NCBI GenBank assembly: GCA_035286745.1 | Contig: DATECU010000219.1 | Location: 1-9,674 of the forward strand | Reading direction: 5' to 3' | DNA from: DATECU01 sp035286745 | GTDB lineage: Bacteria > Acidobacteriota > Vicinamibacteria > Fen-336 | Length of the DNA: 9,674 nt | Part shown: in pieces, positions 6,384-9,674 of the stretch | Layout: each line of letters starts with the position of its first letter | Numbering within the stretch: position 1 is the first letter of the stretch | Made by a program: the position numbers and the translations under genes | The notes under the pieces: generated by a model | Databases searched by the model: none | Seen by the model: only the letters and a program-made list of their open reading frames with translations | Told to the model about the DNA's origin: nothing

Positions 6384-7547
6384 CTACGGCGCCTGAGCCA
6401 GGACGTCGGCCTCCCGGCCCGCCACAATCCCCCGAAGCCCGAGCACGGACAGCTCGAAATCATCGTTGCTCGCGGGCTTGCGCGTGTCCAGAAGCACCGC
6501 CTCTCGGATCTGCGTGTAGGCCTTCTCCAGCTCCGGCAACAGCCAGCGGGAGTTGAGATACGAGTTCACGGCCTTCTTGACGGCGCCGACATAGACCGCC
6601 TGCATGGAGGCGCTGGCCAGCAGGCGCCGGCTCAACACGTTGTCGCCCACCCGCTGAAAGATCGGCCAGTTAGGCGAGCTGAAAGAGGTGTCCTTGTCCC
6701 AGGGAATGAACTCGAACTTGGTTTGTCCACCGTACTGGTAGAGGTAGAAGTTGTTCATGCCGAACTCGCCCACGAAGCCGTCGAACTCGGCCAGGGCGTT
6801 CTCGACCGCCAGGTAGGTGAGGAACTTGTTGACGTCCACCATGCGGCCGACATCCTGGGCAAAGCTCGAATCCGGGGCCTCGTTGATCACCCGGATGAAC
6901 TCGACCAGGCCGCTCGCGTTCAGCGAGTCCTCGTTGGTCTGGGGCTCAAAGGGAGAAGGGACGTAGGCCGCGGGATCCGAACCCAGGTAGGCGAAGTAGT
7001 AGGGGCTCACGTACTCGTAGTCGAACAGGTTGCCGGAGTCGTCGCCCAGGCGAGCCTTGAGGAACGGCTTGCTCACCGGCTCCACCAGGTTGTAGACACC
7101 GGCGTACTCGCCGTTCACGGTGAGCCGGGCGAAGGCGTTCTGGGGCGCCGGAATGCCCATGGCTTCGAAGACCTTGAAGGCCATTCGCTCGCGCAGGAAG
7201 CTCGCGTCTTGCACCAGGTTGTCGAGCACCAGGCTCTTGTAACCGTGAAACTCCTGGCCGCTCACGTACTTGTTGAAGTCGACCTTGAGACCGGGCTTGG
7301 CGGCGTCGCGGGAACCGGTGCCCCGCGAGCGGATCCCCACCTGCTGCACCACCGCGTTGTCCAGCGAGATGTTGACAGCGTAGTACTGATTGGTTAGGTA
7401 GTTGGCCCGCAACGACTCCCAGTCGCCGGGGTCCATCTCGATCCGGACCTCGTGCAGCGTGCTCTGATCGAAGACGGGGTCTCCCGCCTCGAGAAGGAGC
7501 GACCCCAGAAGCACCGAGAGTGCGGTGAGCAGCGCGCGCCGTCTCAT
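6384..7547 (-). CDS. Secreted CotH kinase-family protein
   Basis: A 387-residue exported protein of the CotH family, a divergent protein-kinase-like fold first known from Bacillus spore-coat assembly, where CotH phosphorylates coat proteins. It starts with a signal peptide (MRRR, then a hydrophobic stretch to about 19; likely cleavage near AGD 21-23). Family blocks: GIRSRGTGSR (71-80), KPGLKVDFNKY (84-94) with candidate ATP-contacting Lys88, HGYKSLVLDNLVQDASFLRERMAFKVFEAMG (101-131), RLTVNGEYAGVYNLVEPV (141-158), LFDYEY (174-179), a catalytic-loop-like Asp256 with NNFYLY (265-270), and IPWDKDTSF (281-289) with the DFG-like metal Asp284. The kinase-like residues look intact, so activity is plausible but not proven. 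It is the last gene of the operon. The ATG at 7547 follows GGAGG (7556-7552), which lies in the 11-base gap after the porin stop. No sporulation gene is nearby, so an envelope substrate is more likely than a spore coat. Confidence 0.93.
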   Translation of the reverse strand: MRRRALLTALSVLLGSLLLEAGDPVFDQSTLHEVRIEMDPGDWESLRANYLTNQYYAVNISLDNAVVQQVGIRSRGTGSRDAAKPGLKVDFNKYVSGQEFHGYKSLVLDNLVQDASFLRERMAFKVFEAMGIPAPQNAFARLTVNGEYAGVYNLVEPVSKPFLKARLGDDSGNLFDYEYVSPYYFAYLGSDPAAYVPSPFEPQTNEDSLNASGLVEFIRVINEAPDSSFAQDVGRMVDVNKFLTYLAVENALAEFDGFVGEFGMNNFYLYQYGGQTKFEFIPWDKDTSFSSPNWPIFQRVGDNVLSRRLLASASMQAVYVGAVKKAVNSYLNSRWLLPELEKAYTQIREAVLLDTRKPASNDDFELSVLGLRGIVAGREADVLAQAP

Positions 7548-7558
7548 GCGACCTCCGC

Positions 7559-8764
7559 CTAGGGCAGGTGAAGCTGGACTCGCCCCAGGAGCGTAACGTA
7601 GTTCCCTGCGCGGCCCGGCTCGGGAGCCAGTAGCGGCTCGCCGTACCGCTCCAACAGCAGGTTCCCCATTATCCGCCCCCAGCGGGTCATCCAGAAGGAG
7701 AAACCAGCGGTAGCGGCCTCAAGAGACCCGGGCTTGATGTTCCGGGCCCGGTTGCCGAAGCCCGCGAAGCCGGTGTCGTCGCCGACGTCATCGAAGCGCA
7801 GGCTTTCGTAGCGAGCCCCGAACTCCAGAGCGCCCGGCTGCCGCTTCTTCTCACCCCGCAGCCGCCACAGAGCCGACACCGCCCAACCATCCCCTTGGAC
7901 ATCCGGCATGTCGGTGAAGGTTGAACTCTGGCCCTTGCGCTCTTCGCGGGATCTCAGGACCTCGGTCTTGAGGCTCACCGGGCCCCGAGAGAGAGCCGCC
8001 TCCAGGCTGACCCGGGTGCGGCGCCCGCCGACGAAATGGGGGACGAAGAACTCGTAGCCGGTGGGACTCAACCCCTTGAGGCCGCGCGGCGTCAGCGTCG
8101 CCCCCGCGGCCACGGGGTCGGCGTCCACCTCCCCCAGGCTGGCCGACCCCCCCAGGTCGAGGCCGTGGACGGGCGTCACCACCAGCCGGAGGGCGGTCGT
8201 GATCTCGGCCCGCGAGCTGTGGGACCAGCCGTCTCCTGCGAACACGCCGAGCTGATACTGCAAGCGTTTGACCTCGCCGTGGGCCATCACGCCGAAATCG
8301 CGACCGGGGCCCAGCTCGCTAGCCAGCATGGTGCGTTCGGCAAAGTCGATCTTGGCCGCCGAGGTCAGGAACTCGGGGCTCACCGGGACCTTGAGGTGGC
8401 CCCCGCGAAGCCGGAACGCCTTCCCGAAACGCAATTCGGCATAGGCATCCCGGAGCCGGCCCCGCCCCTCTTGCAGCGGGTCGATCTCGAACTGGAGGTT
8501 GAGCTTCCGCCAGACGGCATCGAGGCCCACCCGAACCCGCCGCACCTCGGCTTCATCGCGTCTCAGCTCACCGGCCTCGGTCTCCTTGACCTCCCAGTCG
8601 GAGAAGTAGCGGAAGTCGCCCTGGAGGTAGCCGGTTAGGTTGAGCCGGAACGAACCCTTGGAAACGCCGGCGTCAGGCCCCAGCTTCCAGGGCTCCTGGG
8701 CGGTCGCGATGCTGGGAGCGGCGAGAAGGACGGCCAGCAGGACCGGAGAGGAGCGAGAGCGCAT
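7559..8764 (-). CDS. Outer-membrane porin, porin O/P (phosphate-selective) family
   Basis: A 401-residue outer-membrane beta-barrel. The signal peptide is clear (MRSRSS, hydrophobic core, cleavage after ATA at 22, mature end QEPWK). Alternating amphipathic strands run throughout. Characteristic OprO/OprP-like segments are RRVRVGLDAVWRKLNLQFEIDP (75-96), LRDAYAELRFG (103-113), RLRGGHLKVPVSPE (118-131), PGRDFGVMAHGE (153-164), GALEFGARYESL (about 315-326) and FSFWMTRWGRIMGNLLLERYG (about 354-374). Length fits the family. Some members are phosphate- or polyphosphate-selective, but the arginine ladder that sets this cannot be judged here. Oddity: the last strand ends QLHLP, without the usual terminal aromatic residue. 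The ATG at 8764 has only a weak AGG beside it, 21 bases after the beta-propeller stop, so expression may rely on the upstream gene. It is co-directional with the CotH gene, 11 bases apart. Confidence 0.9.
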   Translation of the reverse strand: MRSRSSPVLLAVLLAAPSIATAQEPWKLGPDAGVSKGSFRLNLTGYLQGDFRYFSDWEVKETEAGELRRDEAEVRRVRVGLDAVWRKLNLQFEIDPLQEGRGRLRDAYAELRFGKAFRLRGGHLKVPVSPEFLTSAAKIDFAERTMLASELGPGRDFGVMAHGEVKRLQYQLGVFAGDGWSHSSRAEITTALRLVVTPVHGLDLGGSASLGEVDADPVAAGATLTPRGLKGLSPTGYEFFVPHFVGGRRTRVSLEAALSRGPVSLKTEVLRSREERKGQSSTFTDMPDVQGDGWAVSALWRLRGEKKRQPGALEFGARYESLRFDDVGDDTGFAGFGNRARNIKPGSLEAATAGFSFWMTRWGRIMGNLLLERYGEPLLAPEPGRAGNYVTLLGRVQLHLP

Positions 8765-8785
8765 CCTGACCAGTCTAGCATCGCC

Positions 8786-9674
8786 TCAGGATGGCGGCGC
8801 GTCCGAGGTGCCCGCGGCGAGGGCTGCTTTCAAGGCGGCGAGGGCGCCGGCGAAGCGAAGGAGCCCCCCGCGATCGTCGGCGACCCAGAGGTCTCCCCGG
8901 CCGTCAAAGGCCAGGCCCTCTTGGCGAAGCCCGGGCAAGACGACTTGATCCTCGAGACTGCCGTCGGCGCGGACCAGCAGGATGCGGTCATCCTGCTCGG
9001 CGATGACCAGCAGGCGCTCCAGAGCGGGGACCCAGGTCACCGCCGTCAGATCCTGGTGGCCTGGAAACTGAGCGCGCAGCTTCACGGATTCGGCGCCCAG
9101 GGTGGTGGTGCCGCTCCGCGGGTCGAAGGCAAGAGCCACCAGCAGAGCGGGGCTTCGCTGGTGCACCAGGTAGAAGAGGCCTCCAGCGGGGTCGGGCAGC
9201 TCCCGAAAAGCCAGGCCCTCGAAGCCCTGGTTCTTGTCGCCAGGAGCTTGGCCCAGCACCGCCTCCTGGTCGATCTTCACCCGGCGCACCTCGGCGTGGC
9301 CGATGGGGTCCCACACCAGAAGCTCGGCCTTCTTCTCGGAGAGCAGGACCACCAGCCCGGAAGGTGTGTGGACGGCCACGTCCTCCAGGTTGCCACCGAG
9401 CCTGTCGCTGCGCAGAACGCTCCCGTTGTCATCCAGCTCCACCAGCCGGCCTTCGTCGCCGACCAGGAAGAGGTGACGGGAGTCCGGGTGAAAGGCGATG
9501 CCGGAAGGCTCCTTGGCCCCGGTTCCGAGCAGCCGCTCCGGCGTGGCCAGCAGTGAGAGCCCGCCCTTCCCGGGCCGGCCGCTCTTGAGCTTCGGCTCCT
9601 GGCCCCCGCGGACGGCGAAGAAAGCGCCGACGGTGAGGGCCAGCGCTCCCATCAGAGTCAGAATCTGGAGGCCG
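8786..9674 (-). CDS. Membrane-anchored SdiA-regulated/phytase-like beta-propeller protein (5' end cut by right edge)
   Basis: At least 296 residues, open to the right edge. Numbering from the in-frame ATG at 9652, beta-propeller blades of the SdiA-regulated (YjiK-like, phytase-like) family are seen as EPSGIAFHPDSRHLFLVGDEGRLVELDDNG (48-77), NLEDVAV (88-94), the family hallmark DKNQGFEGLAF (139-149), DLTAVTWVPALERLLVIAEQDDRI (201-224) and RQEGLAFDGRGDLWVADDRGG (243-263). The ATG at 9652 is probably not the true start. The frame continues upstream as GLQILTL and joins ALALTVGAFFAV to make one hydrophobic segment, so the protein begins with a membrane anchor or signal whose first residues are outside the window. 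The propeller should face the periplasm. No Cys of a lipobox is visible. The molecular function of the family is unsettled. It is the first visible gene of the operon with the porin and CotH genes. Confidence 0.85.
   Translation of the reverse strand, partial: GLQILTLMGALALTVGAFFAVRGGQEPKLKSGRPGKGGLSLLATPERLLGTGAKEPSGIAFHPDSRHLFLVGDEGRLVELDDNGSVLRSDRLGGNLEDVAVHTPSGLVVLLSEKKAELLVWDPIGHAEVRRVKIDQEAVLGQAPGDKNQGFEGLAFRELPDPAGGLFYLVHQRSPALLVALAFDPRSGTTTLGAESVKLRAQFPGHQDLTAVTWVPALERLLVIAEQDDRILLVRADGSLEDQVVLPGLRQEGLAFDGRGDLWVADDRGGLLRFAGALAALKAALAAGTSDAPPS

Noticed and set aside
4883..6556. 557-residue open frame on the + strand opposite the kinase
   Set aside because: It lies antisense to a gene with clear PAS, HisKA, HATPase and receiver motifs. 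Its own translation is low-complexity Gly/Arg/Gln/His sequence without domains, as expected in GC-rich DNA with few stops.
6195..7397. 400-residue open frame on the + strand opposite the CotH gene
   Set aside because: It is the antisense shadow of a gene with a signal peptide, ribosome binding site and family motifs; no recognisable domain.

Overview
The window is a GC-rich (by eye about two thirds to 70% G+C) stretch of bacterial chromosome. Eight protein-coding genes cover almost all of it, and no gap is longer than about 170 bases. The organism is Gram-negative, because an OprO/OprP-type outer-membrane porin is encoded. The mix of genes (a secreted M28 peptidase, a membrane-free PAS hybrid kinase, and a CotH-family protein next to a porin) would suit an Acidobacteriota-like or other uncultured high-GC soil or sediment lineage. 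That placement is only a guess from gene content. I see no tRNA, rRNA, CRISPR array, transposase or phage gene.

Layout, left to right. A DHDPS/NAL-family aldolase enters from the left edge (+ strand, 3' part only) and converges on a minus-strand group. That group, read right to left, is an Idi/YfcD-like Nudix hydrolase (2199-2846), a gap filled by a two-copy imperfect tandem repeat (2055-2195), a CoA-diphosphatase-type Nudix hydrolase (1413-2036), and thiD (625-1416). The last two genes overlap by four bases (ATGA). Divergent from the Idi-like Nudix gene is a secreted M28 metallopeptidase of the carboxypeptidase Q type (2914-4293, +). It converges on a soluble PAS-PAS-histidine kinase-receiver hybrid (4316-6214, -), which appears to use a CTG start codon.

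The right third is a compact minus-strand operon, in transcription order: a membrane-anchored SdiA-regulated/phytase-like beta-propeller protein (8786 to beyond the right edge), a porin O/P family protein (7559-8764), and a secreted CotH-family kinase-fold protein (6384-7547). The gaps are 21 and 11 bases. All three products should be exported, which suggests one envelope system that could involve phosphate or phosphorylation. This is the most interesting part of the window, and its upstream genes lie outside it.

The left and middle genes do not form one pathway. The one tight functional unit there is the Nudix-thiD pair.
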